From contig NZ_AYTM02000002.1 in the NCBI RefSeq assembly GCF_000507185.2, positions 3,259,501 through 3,323,500 on the forward strand: a DNA stretch of 64,000 nt, in the 5' to 3' direction. Below the pieces are notes generated by a model that worked only from the letters and a program-made list of their open reading frames with translations, did not search any database and was not told the DNA's origin. Shown piece after piece: positions 53,942-59,855 of the stretch; within the stretch, counting starts at the first letter, position 1, and each line of letters starts with the position of its first letter. This DNA is from Pseudomonas syringae KCTC 12500 (GTDB taxonomy: Bacteria > Pseudomonadota > Gammaproteobacteria > Pseudomonadales > Pseudomonadaceae). Made by a program: the position numbers and the translations under genes.

Positions 53942-54289
53942 CTAGTGAGCCCCCAGTTTGAGTCGGTAACCCGGTCGACTCTTCAGCAGCATCGTGTATA
54001 TCTCTAAGATCTGATCGAAACTGTAAGGCTCAGCAGCCACGAGTTTTTTCTCAAGCGGATCGAAGGTTACGGTGTTTGTTTGATACAACGGGCTTTGCCC
54101 AGCAATGAATATCTCGCATCGGAAGCGCGGTCGCATTGCTATGGCCGCGTCTGCCTGTTCTACGGTCAAGTCAAGTTCGTCGACCAGAATGTTCCAGATT
54201 TCTGAGTCAGGCGCTTCTTCGTTGTTGGTGAGTTGATCCTCAATGATATCCAGGATCGCTTTCTTGATATTTATAAAAAGCGGATGCAT
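53942..54289 (-). CDS. Unknown ICE protein
   Basis: 115 aa (MHPLFINIKKAILDIIEDQL). GGAG lies seven bases before the ATG. Ends with TAG, after which the frame stays open for a further 59 codons. No domain recognised. Has the two-hairpin leader. Confidence 0.65.
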   Translation of the reverse strand: MHPLFINIKKAILDIIEDQLTNNEEAPDSEIWNILVDELDLTVEQADAAIAMRPRFRCEIFIAGQSPLYQTNTVTFDPLEKKLVAAEPYSFDQILEIYTMLLKSRPGYRLKLGAH

Positions 54290-54342
54290 GTGCTGCTCCT
54301 TCAGTTAGTAATGAGGAGCACCCATGAGGGAGCCCTCAGGGG
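54290..54342 (-). promoter_or_regulatory. Two-hairpin leader of the 54289 gene
   Basis: Hairpin 1 at 54321-54342: CCCC-TGAGG-loop-CCTCA-T-GGG. Hairpin 2: 54314-54321 pairs with 54290-54300 (GTGCTCCT with AGGAGC-A-GCAC), hiding the AGGAG ribosome site. Confidence 0.8.
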
Positions 54343-54377
54343 ATGTAAAAGTAGAAAACGCTCAGTTCTGAGCAAGG

Positions 54378-54989
54378 TCAATGAGTGCTGAGATTCCAAA
54401 TCTGCAGCTTGAAGTCAAGCTCATATCCGAGCTCGCCAAGGCGAACACATTGTTGCCGCAGACGCTTACGGTCTACAGTTGTGTCCAGCTTGACTGAACG
54501 TCCAATCGGCCAGATCGTGCCGAACAGCTCTGCATCAGCCTCATGTGCGGTGACCTGTTTCTCAGGCTCGGATCTCGTCATCCCGAACGGTGCGTCACTG
54601 CCAGCAGAAACTGATCTTCTCGGAGCTGTTTGAATAGTCGGGCGAGGTTTGGTTGAAGACGAGCCTCCCGAGGCTTCTTCGTCGAGTGGGTCAGTTTCGT
54701 TGTTGGACAGCCTCTCAGCCTCGTCTGCGCTCAGGTTGGCCACATCGTCCAAAGACATGCTGTCCAGCCTGGCGCGGACTTCGACCACTAATCTGCCGCC
54801 GTTTGTGTAGTAGGAGGGACGAATTTCGGTGATAACAAAATCACCTCGATATTTGCCCTCGTGGTACTGGTCCAGCAGCGCGTCCTTGATAACGAACTCA
54901 CCGATGGACGTCGAAAGTCGCCCAACGTTGAAAGCGCCGTTGCGACCGCTGATGGTGCGTATGGCCAAATAGCCGGGCAGGTTGATCAT
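54378..54989 (-). CDS. DUF3275 family ICE protein
   Basis: 203 aa. The two conserved ends of DUF3275 are visible: INLPGYLAIRTISGRNGAFNVGRLS at the start and LFGTIWPIGRSVKLDTTVDR near the end, with a Ser/Thr-rich linker. DUF3275 is a standard ICE maintenance-region gene. Function unknown. Confidence 0.88.
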   Translation of the reverse strand: MINLPGYLAIRTISGRNGAFNVGRLSTSIGEFVIKDALLDQYHEGKYRGDFVITEIRPSYYTNGGRLVVEVRARLDSMSLDDVANLSADEAERLSNNETDPLDEEASGGSSSTKPRPTIQTAPRRSVSAGSDAPFGMTRSEPEKQVTAHEADAELFGTIWPIGRSVKLDTTVDRKRLRQQCVRLGELGYELDFKLQIWNLSTH

Positions 54990-55037
54990 GACTACTCCGG
55001 ATTATCGGGCAGGCCACTAATATGGGAGCCCGAAAAA

Positions 55038-55057
55038 AAGCCCGAATATTCGGGCTT
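55038..55057 (-). terminator. Terminator after the 55085 gene
   Basis: A perfect palindrome AAGCCCGAATATTCGGGCTT followed on the minus strand by a T run. It ends the unit starting at 55420. Confidence 0.85.
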
Positions 55058-55084
55058 GTTCGTGGTTGCAGGTTGCTAACTGGG

Positions 55085-55420
55085 TCAGCAAAGATAGAGC
55101 GGCTTTTCATCCCTCAGCGAAATACACAGGTACGAATTACCGTGTACTGCATCAATGCGATGGAGTTTTAGCTCCAGCCATTCACGCCCTGAGCGGTCAC
55201 CGTTAGGTGGGAAACGATAGATACCGAAGTCTATCTGGGTTTCATCGGGTTGCAGGTGGAGTTCGCGATACGCTTCGAGTACGACGTCGCCTAGGCGAGT
55301 GCCGACTTCTGCAATATGTGATGGGGCTTCCAGGTGAACAGATTCATTCCAGGCGGAAGGAGTCAGCACAACAGGCAGTTTCAGCAAAGTGGATGGCAAG
55401 TGATTTATGGTGATGGACAT
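55085..55420 (-). CDS. Unknown ICE protein
   Basis: 111 aa from the ATG at 55420 (MSITINHLPSTLLKL), GGAG upstream. Beta-rich, no domain recognised. Followed by a terminator and preceded by the two-hairpin leader, so it is its own unit. Confidence 0.65.
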   Translation of the reverse strand: MSITINHLPSTLLKLPVVLTPSAWNESVHLEAPSHIAEVGTRLGDVVLEAYRELHLQPDETQIDFGIYRFPPNGDRSGREWLELKLHRIDAVHGNSYLCISLRDEKPLYLC

Positions 55421-55429
55421 AGTAGTTCT

Positions 55430-55478
55430 CCAGGTGCGGGTAACCACCTGGCCCGACCGGGAGGTGAATTACCCGGTC
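55430..55478 (-). promoter_or_regulatory. Two-hairpin leader of the 55420 gene
   Basis: Hairpin 1 at 55455-55478: GACCGGG, ten-base loop, CCCGGTC, then GGG. Hairpin 2: CCAGGTG (55445-55451) with CACCTGG (55430-55436), partly covering the GGAG site. Confidence 0.75.
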
Positions 55479-55508
55479 AGGTTGGTTTTCGTTCTCGAGA
55501 ACGTTTGG

Positions 55509-55826
55509 TTAGAGTCTTTCTGTTACAGCGGATGGGCTATCAGGATATATATCTATCCCGCACCATTCCCGAAGAGTCCAGTAAGACCTGAGGAGTGCAG
55601 CATCTTCAATATACGAGCTGTGGTCCGGTGTGAAATTCTCAACGTGGTCCAATAGGGCCAAGTCTTCGAGCTTGTCCAGTACATCCTCCCAATACAAACT
55701 GGAAAAGCGATCCGGCGGCGTATCTTTGTTCAAAACCTTTTGATAGATACTATCTTGAGTGTGTGCTTTTGAGATCAGCAAAGCGAGCTCAAGTCGCAAG
55801 GTTAGTCTATTAGTATTACTGTCCAT
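55509..55826 (-). CDS. Unknown ICE protein
   Basis: 105 aa, acidic and helical (SSLYWEDVLDKLEDLALLDHVE). No family recognised. Leader hairpin upstream. Confidence 0.6.
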   Translation of the reverse strand: MDSNTNRLTLRLELALLISKAHTQDSIYQKVLNKDTPPDRFSSLYWEDVLDKLEDLALLDHVENFTPDHSSYIEDAALLRSYWTLREWCGIDIYPDSPSAVTERL

Positions 55827-55852
55827 AGGAGCTCCAATATAAGGGCCCCGGT

Positions 55853-55877
55853 CCCTTAAGGGTGGGGGCCTTAAGGG
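55853..55877 (-). promoter_or_regulatory. Leader hairpin of the 55826 gene
   Basis: On the minus strand CCCTTAAGG, short loop, CCTTAAGGG. Nested CCC/GGG design as in the other leaders. The ribosome site GGAG lies in its own small palindrome GGAGCTCC. Confidence 0.7.
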
Positions 55878-55896
55878 TAAAGTAGAAGGTTTAGTG

Positions 55897-56052
55897 TCAA
55901 GAAGTGATCACCATACCTGCCATTGCAAGAAAAGTGGCGACCAGTACTCCTGCGCCGATCTGAGTCAGTAGTTGAGCGGAGAGCTGTTGTCCAAATTCCA
56001 GAAAAAATATGCTTAGCACTGTAAGCACGAGTGTAGCGATAGCGAATTTCAT
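55897..56052 (-). CDS. Small membrane protein
   Basis: 51 aa with two hydrophobic segments (residues 3-20 and 29-50), from the ATG at 56052. Lies after a terminator, so it may have its own promoter or be read through. Function unknown. Confidence 0.5.
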   Translation of the reverse strand: MKFAIATLVLTVLSIFFLEFGQQLSAQLLTQIGAGVLVATFLAMAGMVITS

Positions 56053-56083
56053 GAAGTCGTTACCTACTTTGTGGAGAAAAGAA

Positions 56084-56104
56084 AAGGCGCCTGCAGGGCG
56101 CCTT
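56084..56104 (-). terminator. Terminator after the DUF3577 gene
   Basis: On the minus strand AAGGCGCC, loop, GGCGCCTT, followed by TTTTCTTTTC. Confidence 0.88.
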
Positions 56105-56122
56105 GAGGTTGTAAAAAATCTA

Positions 56123-56695
56123 TCAAGCGGCTTGTTTCTCTCCTCGTCCTGCGCGAGCTGGTTTTGCTCGTGTTGGCTTAGGGGGAGTAGCAGCTGGAGT
56201 AGCCACATCAGTTGGTTCGCTGGAGGCAGACGCCTCGGATTGAACGACTGGGGTAGCTTCGGACTCTGAACTATCAGAAGAGGCAGGTGCTTCTTCTTTC
56301 TGCGGAGCCTGATAGACGTATTCACCTTCAACTTTGATCCAGGCAAGGTACAGGAGACGGCCTTTAAGGCTCACACCTGCTTGGCCCTGCTTAGCACCAC
56401 TGCTGTAAGTAAAAACATCAGCCCAGATATCGCCGATCCGGAAAGAGACAAGAACCTTCTTCTCGGCAGCAACAGCTTCCTGGCAACGGCGAATCAGCTT
56501 GTCAGCTTCAGCACCAACCACGTTGCAGTCGATGTAGGCGTACTCAGGTTTCTCAGATGTGCCTTTGAGGGCAGCTACTGTCACAGCCATGAAAGGAGCG
56601 CCCTTACGAGGCTTCACTTCACGAATGCGGTTGAGATAGCCAATGCCGACGGTGTGCAGGTCGAAGTATTTGGTTTCGTTGGTAGAATTGCTCAT
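56123..56695 (-). CDS. DUF3577 (STY4534-type) ICE replication-associated protein
   Basis: 190 aa from the ATG at 56695. The family core is visible: KYFDLHTVGIGYLNRIREVKP, then YIDCNVVGAEADKLIRRC and VSFRIGDIWADVFTY. The C-terminal 55 residues are a Ser/Glu/Ala-rich tail ending in basic RAKPARAGRGEKQAA. DUF3577 proteins resemble single-strand DNA-binding proteins in form and tail and are linked to ICE replication or maintenance. Its ribosome site is fully inside a leader hairpin. Confidence 0.88.
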   Translation of the reverse strand: MSNSTNETKYFDLHTVGIGYLNRIREVKPRKGAPFMAVTVAALKGTSEKPEYAYIDCNVVGAEADKLIRRCQEAVAAEKKVLVSFRIGDIWADVFTYSSGAKQGQAGVSLKGRLLYLAWIKVEGEYVYQAPQKEEAPASSDSSESEATPVVQSEASASSEPTDVATPAATPPKPTRAKPARAGRGEKQAA

Positions 56696-56698
56696 GAT

Positions 56699-56767
56699 GT
56701 ATCTCCAGTTTTGAGTGTTCAAAGCGGAGATACACTTCGCCCAGGGGGAAGGTATTCCCCGCATGGG
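56699..56767 (-). promoter_or_regulatory. Two-hairpin leader of the DUF3577 gene
   Basis: Hairpin 1 at 56740-56767: CCC-ATGC-GGGG-loop-CCCC-CT-GGG. Hairpin 2: GTATCTCC (56726-56733) pairs with GGAGATAC (56699-56706), eight base pairs that include the GGAG ribosome site. Confidence 0.85.
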
Positions 56768-56791
56768 TGGTAAAGCGAAATTTTACGACAA

Positions 56792-57022
56792 TCAATGCAT
56801 GAATCTGAACGCAGTAAGCATAACGCCTACAGCAGCAGTCAGCATGACGGCCATACGAATGGTGAGTTTCAGTTCGAGTCTAGACTCGAGAGTGTCGATG
56901 TCGGCTTTTGTCGCGAGTTGCGTTTGCATATCCGACTCCAGAGCATCGACGACTGCAGCGGCGCGGTCTTCCGGAACATCGATTGAAATCAATGCTTGGT
57001 ACAGCGCAATACTGCTTTTCAT
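56792..57022 (-). CDS. Small DUF1640-like coiled-coil membrane protein
   Basis: 76 aa. A helical first half with a coiled coil (MQTQLATKADIDTLESRLELKL, the DUF1640/CCDC90 pattern) and a C-terminal membrane span (MAVMLTAAVGVMLTAF). Has the two-hairpin leader and block B upstream. Confidence 0.7.
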   Translation of the reverse strand: MKSSIALYQALISIDVPEDRAAAVVDALESDMQTQLATKADIDTLESRLELKLTIRMAVMLTAAVGVMLTAFRFMH

Positions 57023-57025
57023 GAA

Positions 57026-57074
57026 GGTCTCCTGCTGGGCACGAGACCAACCCTACGGGAAAGGTCCCGATGGG
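57026..57074 (-). promoter_or_regulatory. Two-hairpin leader of the 57022 gene
   Basis: Hairpin 1 at 57051-57074: CCC-CAT-CGGG-loop-CCCG-TA-GGG. Hairpin 2: GGTCTC (57043-57048) with GAGACC (57026-57031), overlapping the GGAG site. Confidence 0.8.
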
Positions 57075-57088
57075 GTGAGAGAATCATT

Positions 57089-57235
57089 GTGCATCCATCA
57101 ACCAGATAAACTGGTCAACCGTTCGCGCTTCCGAATGCTTTGCGAACTAGGGGTTGGATTAATGCGTTGAACGCATCGTAGTCATGAAATCCAGACTACC
57201 TCGGGCATGTTGCTGACAACGTCAGCGGTACATGG
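57089..57235. ncRNA. Multi-hairpin block B (STAXI-like)
   Basis: About 145 bp of consecutive hairpins: ACCAG...CTGGT; GTTCGC...GCGAAC with inner CTTCCG; ATGCGTT-G-AACGCAT; TAGTC...GACTA; GCTGAC-AAC-GTCAGC. The first bases (GTGCATCCAT) are shared with blocks C and D. Lies 14 bp upstream of the leader of the 57022 gene. Confidence 0.75.
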
Positions 57236-57285
57236 CTTCAGAATGGTGTAAGCCTGAATCCTTTGTCAACCCTCCAAATGAAAAA

Positions 57286-57308
57286 AGCCCCTCAAGAAAT
57301 GAGGGGCT
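57286..57308 (-). terminator. Terminator after the 57326 gene
   Basis: On the minus strand AGCCCCTCA, loop, TGAGGGGCT with a T6 tail. Confidence 0.92.
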
Positions 57309-57325
57309 AGTCAGGGATGGGAGTA

Positions 57326-57691
57326 TCAAGCAATGAGCTGGTCCAGAGGACCCATGACAGGGGCCTTAACTGGTGGTTCAGGATCCTGCTTTGGGGATGT
57401 ATCAAGCGCCTTCGATGCGCGAGATTTCCTAGGTTTCTTCGGGGTTTTGACCTGAATCTCTTGCATGTTCTGATCGTACCAGCCAGCAAGATCGACGTGT
57501 TTGCATCGAGCCAATGCCGGCAGGCGGTATTGTTCCGACTGTTCGTTGGACATCGCAGGTTCAGGCATCATCCTGAGTTGCTGTGGTGCCACACGTCCTG
57601 GTTCAGGATTCGAACTATGAGTGACCGCACGGATGCATTCACGCAATGCTGTACCAACCATAACGCCAAAACGAAAGCTTGCTGTACTCAT
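57326..57691 (-). CDS. Unknown ICE protein
   Basis: 121 aa. A Met/Ser-rich start, a hydrophilic middle and a Lys/Pro-rich end (QVKTPKKPRKSRASKALDT), suggesting nucleic acid contact. No family recognised. It is a single-gene unit between its leader and a terminator. Confidence 0.65.
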   Translation of the reverse strand: MSTASFRFGVMVGTALRECIRAVTHSSNPEPGRVAPQQLRMMPEPAMSNEQSEQYRLPALARCKHVDLAGWYDQNMQEIQVKTPKKPRKSRASKALDTSPKQDPEPPVKAPVMGPLDQLIA

Positions 57692-57693
57692 GA

Positions 57694-57753
57694 TGTTTCT
57701 CCAGGGAAAATTGCGGAGAACACCGCCCGAAAGGGGAGTGATTCCCCGCTGGG
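57694..57753 (-). promoter_or_regulatory. Two-hairpin leader of the 57691 gene
   Basis: Hairpin 1 at 57726-57753: CCC-AGC-GGGG-loop-CCCC-TTTC-GGG. Hairpin 2: TGTTCTCC (57715-57722) pairs with GGAGAA-A-CA (57694-57702), covering the ribosome site. Confidence 0.85.
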
Positions 57754-57769
57754 TGAGTGACGCGTTTAA

Positions 57770-57881
57770 TGTGCATCCATCGGCGTTTGAAACACCGATC
57801 GTTCGCGCCTCCGGAAGCTTTGCGAACTTTAGGTTGGATCAATGCGCAGAACGCATCGTAGTCGTGAGATCCAGACTACCT
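57770..57881. ncRNA. Multi-hairpin block C (STAXI-like)
   Basis: CGGTGTTT...CACCGATC-type first arm, GTTCGC...GCGAAC with inner CCTCCGG, ATGCG...CGCAT and TAGTC...GACTA hairpins. The last GTCAGC hairpin of blocks B and D is missing. 17 bp upstream of the leader of the 57691 gene. Confidence 0.75.
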
Positions 57882-58423
57882 TCGACGAATAGTTGATAAC
57901 TTCAACGCCTTAATCCACAAAGCTTTGAGGAAGTTACGGATAGGTCTGCTTGCGTATAAAATTTCTTGTTGACGCCATTGTTCATTCATAAGCTCCCATT
58001 CCTCATCACTCATCGCGAGGGCTGGATCACTTATTTCAAAGACTTCAGCATCAGTAAGGTCACAATCTTCAGGTCCATAGTGCTCATAAACCTCTGGCCC
58101 AGTGAACTCAAAGCAACCGCATGGGCAGGTGTCTTCAGTAAGGCCGTGACTGCAGATTCCATGGCTTCGATTAACTTTCCTTGCCGCCTTGATTTCTGAC
58201 GGGGAAAGATAATCATAGTCCAAGCGTGCATAGCTAAATGCATCTGCTGCTTCAAGCGCCAGTTCGTCATCGCCGAAAGTCTCAATCATCTGAGAGCAGA
58301 AATGCTCAAAGACCATTGTTCGTATGTCGGAAATTGACGGCATGCCTCGCCATAAAGCATATCAACGCGTTTCGTGATTTCAGCATTCTGAGATGCTGAG
58401 TGCATAGCCGTGTGATTCGACAT
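57876..58423 (-). CDS. Unknown ICE protein, probable frameshift near its start
   Basis: The main frame (58343 to 57876, 155 aa) has a Cys cluster (GICSHGLTEDTCPCGCFEF) that could bind a metal ion. Its own ATG at 58343 has no proper ribosome site. A better start with leader and GGAG lies at 58423, opening a 45-codon frame (MSNHTAMHSASQNAEITKR) in another phase that ends at 58286. The two overlap by about 57 bp. A single frameshift near 58330-58350 would join them into one protein of about 182 aa; translation coupling is the alternative. Confidence 0.6.
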
Positions 58424-58428
58424 GGTCA

Positions 58429-58489
58429 GTCTCCGTCCAATAGTAGAAAACGGAGACACTTGTCCCTAAGGGAAAGTATTCCCCGAGGG
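58429..58489 (-). promoter_or_regulatory. Two-hairpin leader of the 58423 gene
   Basis: Hairpin 1 at 58464-58489: CCC-TCG-GGGA-loop-TCCC-TTA-GGG. Hairpin 2: GTCTCCG (58451-58457) with CGGAGAC (58429-58435), seven base pairs over the ribosome site. Confidence 0.85.
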
Positions 58490-58548
58490 CAGGTGAGTTA
58501 TATGACATGACTCAGCCAAGCCGAGTGCAGCGTTGCGGGTGATGTGAA

Positions 58549-58692
58549 ATATGCATCCATCGGTAACCAATACCGATCGTTCGCGCCTCCGGAAGCTTTG
58601 CGAACTTTGGGCGGGATCAATGCGTGGGACGCATCGTAGTCGTGAGATCCTGACTACCCGGGCATGTTGCTGACAACGTCAGCGGTACATGT
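58549..58692. ncRNA. Multi-hairpin block D (STAXI-like)
   Basis: ATCGGTA...TACCGAT, GTTCGC...GCGAAC with inner CCTCCGG, TGCGT...ACGCA, TAGTC...GACTA and GCTGAC-AAC-GTCAGC. Nearly the same as block B in the second half, nearly the same as block C in the first half. 60 bp upstream of the leader of the 58423 gene. Confidence 0.78.
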
Positions 58693-58770
58693 CTTGAGAA
58701 TGTGAATTCTTTGAAGGCTTGTCAAGCACGAGCTGTAGGGTTTGGCCACGACCAGCGTGAGATGCTTGTT

Positions 58771-59037
58771 TCAGAGCTCTCTACGACAGTATCTTCCTTC
58801 TGCTTGGCTTGGTTCGCAGGCAGCAACCACGGCATTTGTCGCATCAATCACGGACTGCAGTCGACGTGTGATCATCGGGATCTCATCATGCTCCAAGGCT
58901 CCCCCTACTCTCAGAATCGCAGCGAGTTCTAAGGCTGCCTGAGCCGCTTGGTTTTCAACTGTTTCTGGCCTTACTGGAGACTGCTTAGACGCAAGTTTAG
59001 TGACCATCCAGTCAAGCACTCCCTTCAGCGCACTCAT
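58771..59037 (-). CDS. Small unknown ICE protein
   Basis: 88 aa from the ATG at 59037 (MSALKGVLDWMVTKLASK), AGGA seven bases upstream. Mostly helical, amphipathic at the start. No family recognised. No two-hairpin leader. Confidence 0.6.
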   Translation of the reverse strand: MSALKGVLDWMVTKLASKQSPVRPETVENQAAQAALELAAILRVGGALEHDEIPMITRRLQSVIDATNAVVAACEPSQAEGRYCRREL

Positions 59038-59468
59038 GTTTATTCCTAATATTGATGAACGCAAAATACAGCGCTCCTTACTGACTCAACCCCGCAGAAG
59101 CGAGGCGTAATTAGAGCTTGTTCTATTCACGCGAAAGAACAACCTGTTGGAGGAATTTCACGCAAACAGACGCTTTGTCTGGCTGGAAAAACAATGTTGT
59201 TCTAAAGCGACTCAATGGGAATCGTGCTGAGAGCTATCTCATTGAAGACGCTAGCTCTCAGCCGATGTGTACTTTGCAACAACTTGTAAAGTTTGCCACC
59301 TGTGAGCGCTAGCTCAGCGAGGATCCCTGGGCATTGATCGCACGCATTGCTACATCGACATCACCCGGCCCGTTGTCGTGGCTTGGGCCAGTTATCAAAA
59401 GGCACGCATTCGCGCACAAAGGGAACCCGTTTTTTCACCGGTGGGCGCCGGCAGCGAAAAGTGGCTAC

Positions 59469-59523
59469 CTCGGCAGGTAACCTGGTCATCCAGCGTTGCG
59501 AGATGACCAGGTTACCTGCCGAG
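59469..59523. repeat. Perfect 22-bp inverted repeat
   Basis: Arms 59469-59490 (CTCGGCAGGTAACCTGGTCA and two more bases) and 59502-59523 are exact reverse complements around an 11-base loop. There is no T run of terminator type directly after it on either strand. Confidence 0.92.
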
Positions 59524-59697
59524 AGAGTCGGAAGCGTTTTTAAAAAAAAGTGGACCGCAACACCAGTGCGGCCCTGAGACGATTATGCATCGAACCTTCT
59601 GTGAACTCTGTGTGCCTATGAACCCGCTTTCACGAGTTAGACGGCTGCGTGTCTGCTACTGAACAGGGAGACACAGGGAGAGTTCACAACAAGATCT

Positions 59698-59790
59698 GTA
59701 CGCCCCTCCCGATGCTTTGCGTACTTTGGGGGAGGAGAATGAAGGCAAGGCCGACTTCTCCAGGGTGTCACTGATGACCGTCAGTGACCA
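59698..59790. ncRNA. Multi-hairpin block E (STAXI-like, divergent)
   Basis: GTACGC...GCGTAC around CCCTCCCGATGCTTT, with downstream GGGGGAGG able to pair with CCCTCCC (pseudoknot). The shared GCTTTGCG element and the changed but still complementary arms point to a conserved structure. A GTCACTGA/TCAGTGAC hairpin follows. Close to the 3' end of topB. Confidence 0.6.
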
Positions 59791-59855
59791 GCGGGGTGGA
59801 ACTGGTAGTAGCCCCATTGTGGCACATCATTTGTAACCCCGCTATCACCAGCCTC

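Larger units (their letters stand above)
59038..59855. other. 818-bp non-coding region with a large hairpin and block E
   Basis: No gene supported. It holds a perfect 22-bp inverted repeat at 59469-59523, a CCGCA/TGCGG hairpin near 59555, STAXI-like block E and a GTCACTGA/TCAGTGAC hairpin at 59767-59788. Such density of structure suggests a DNA-processing site (oriT, single-strand origin or similar). Confidence 0.6.

Noticed and set aside
53700..58700. Possible CRISPR or simple tandem repeat array
   Set aside because: The repeated units lie singly before genes, differ in sequence, and share structure rather than an exact repeat; there is no regular spacer pattern.
59118..59312. 64-aa plus-strand frame in the topB-proximal gap
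   Set aside because: No ribosome site or family resemblance; lies in a gene-free region rich in DNA structure.
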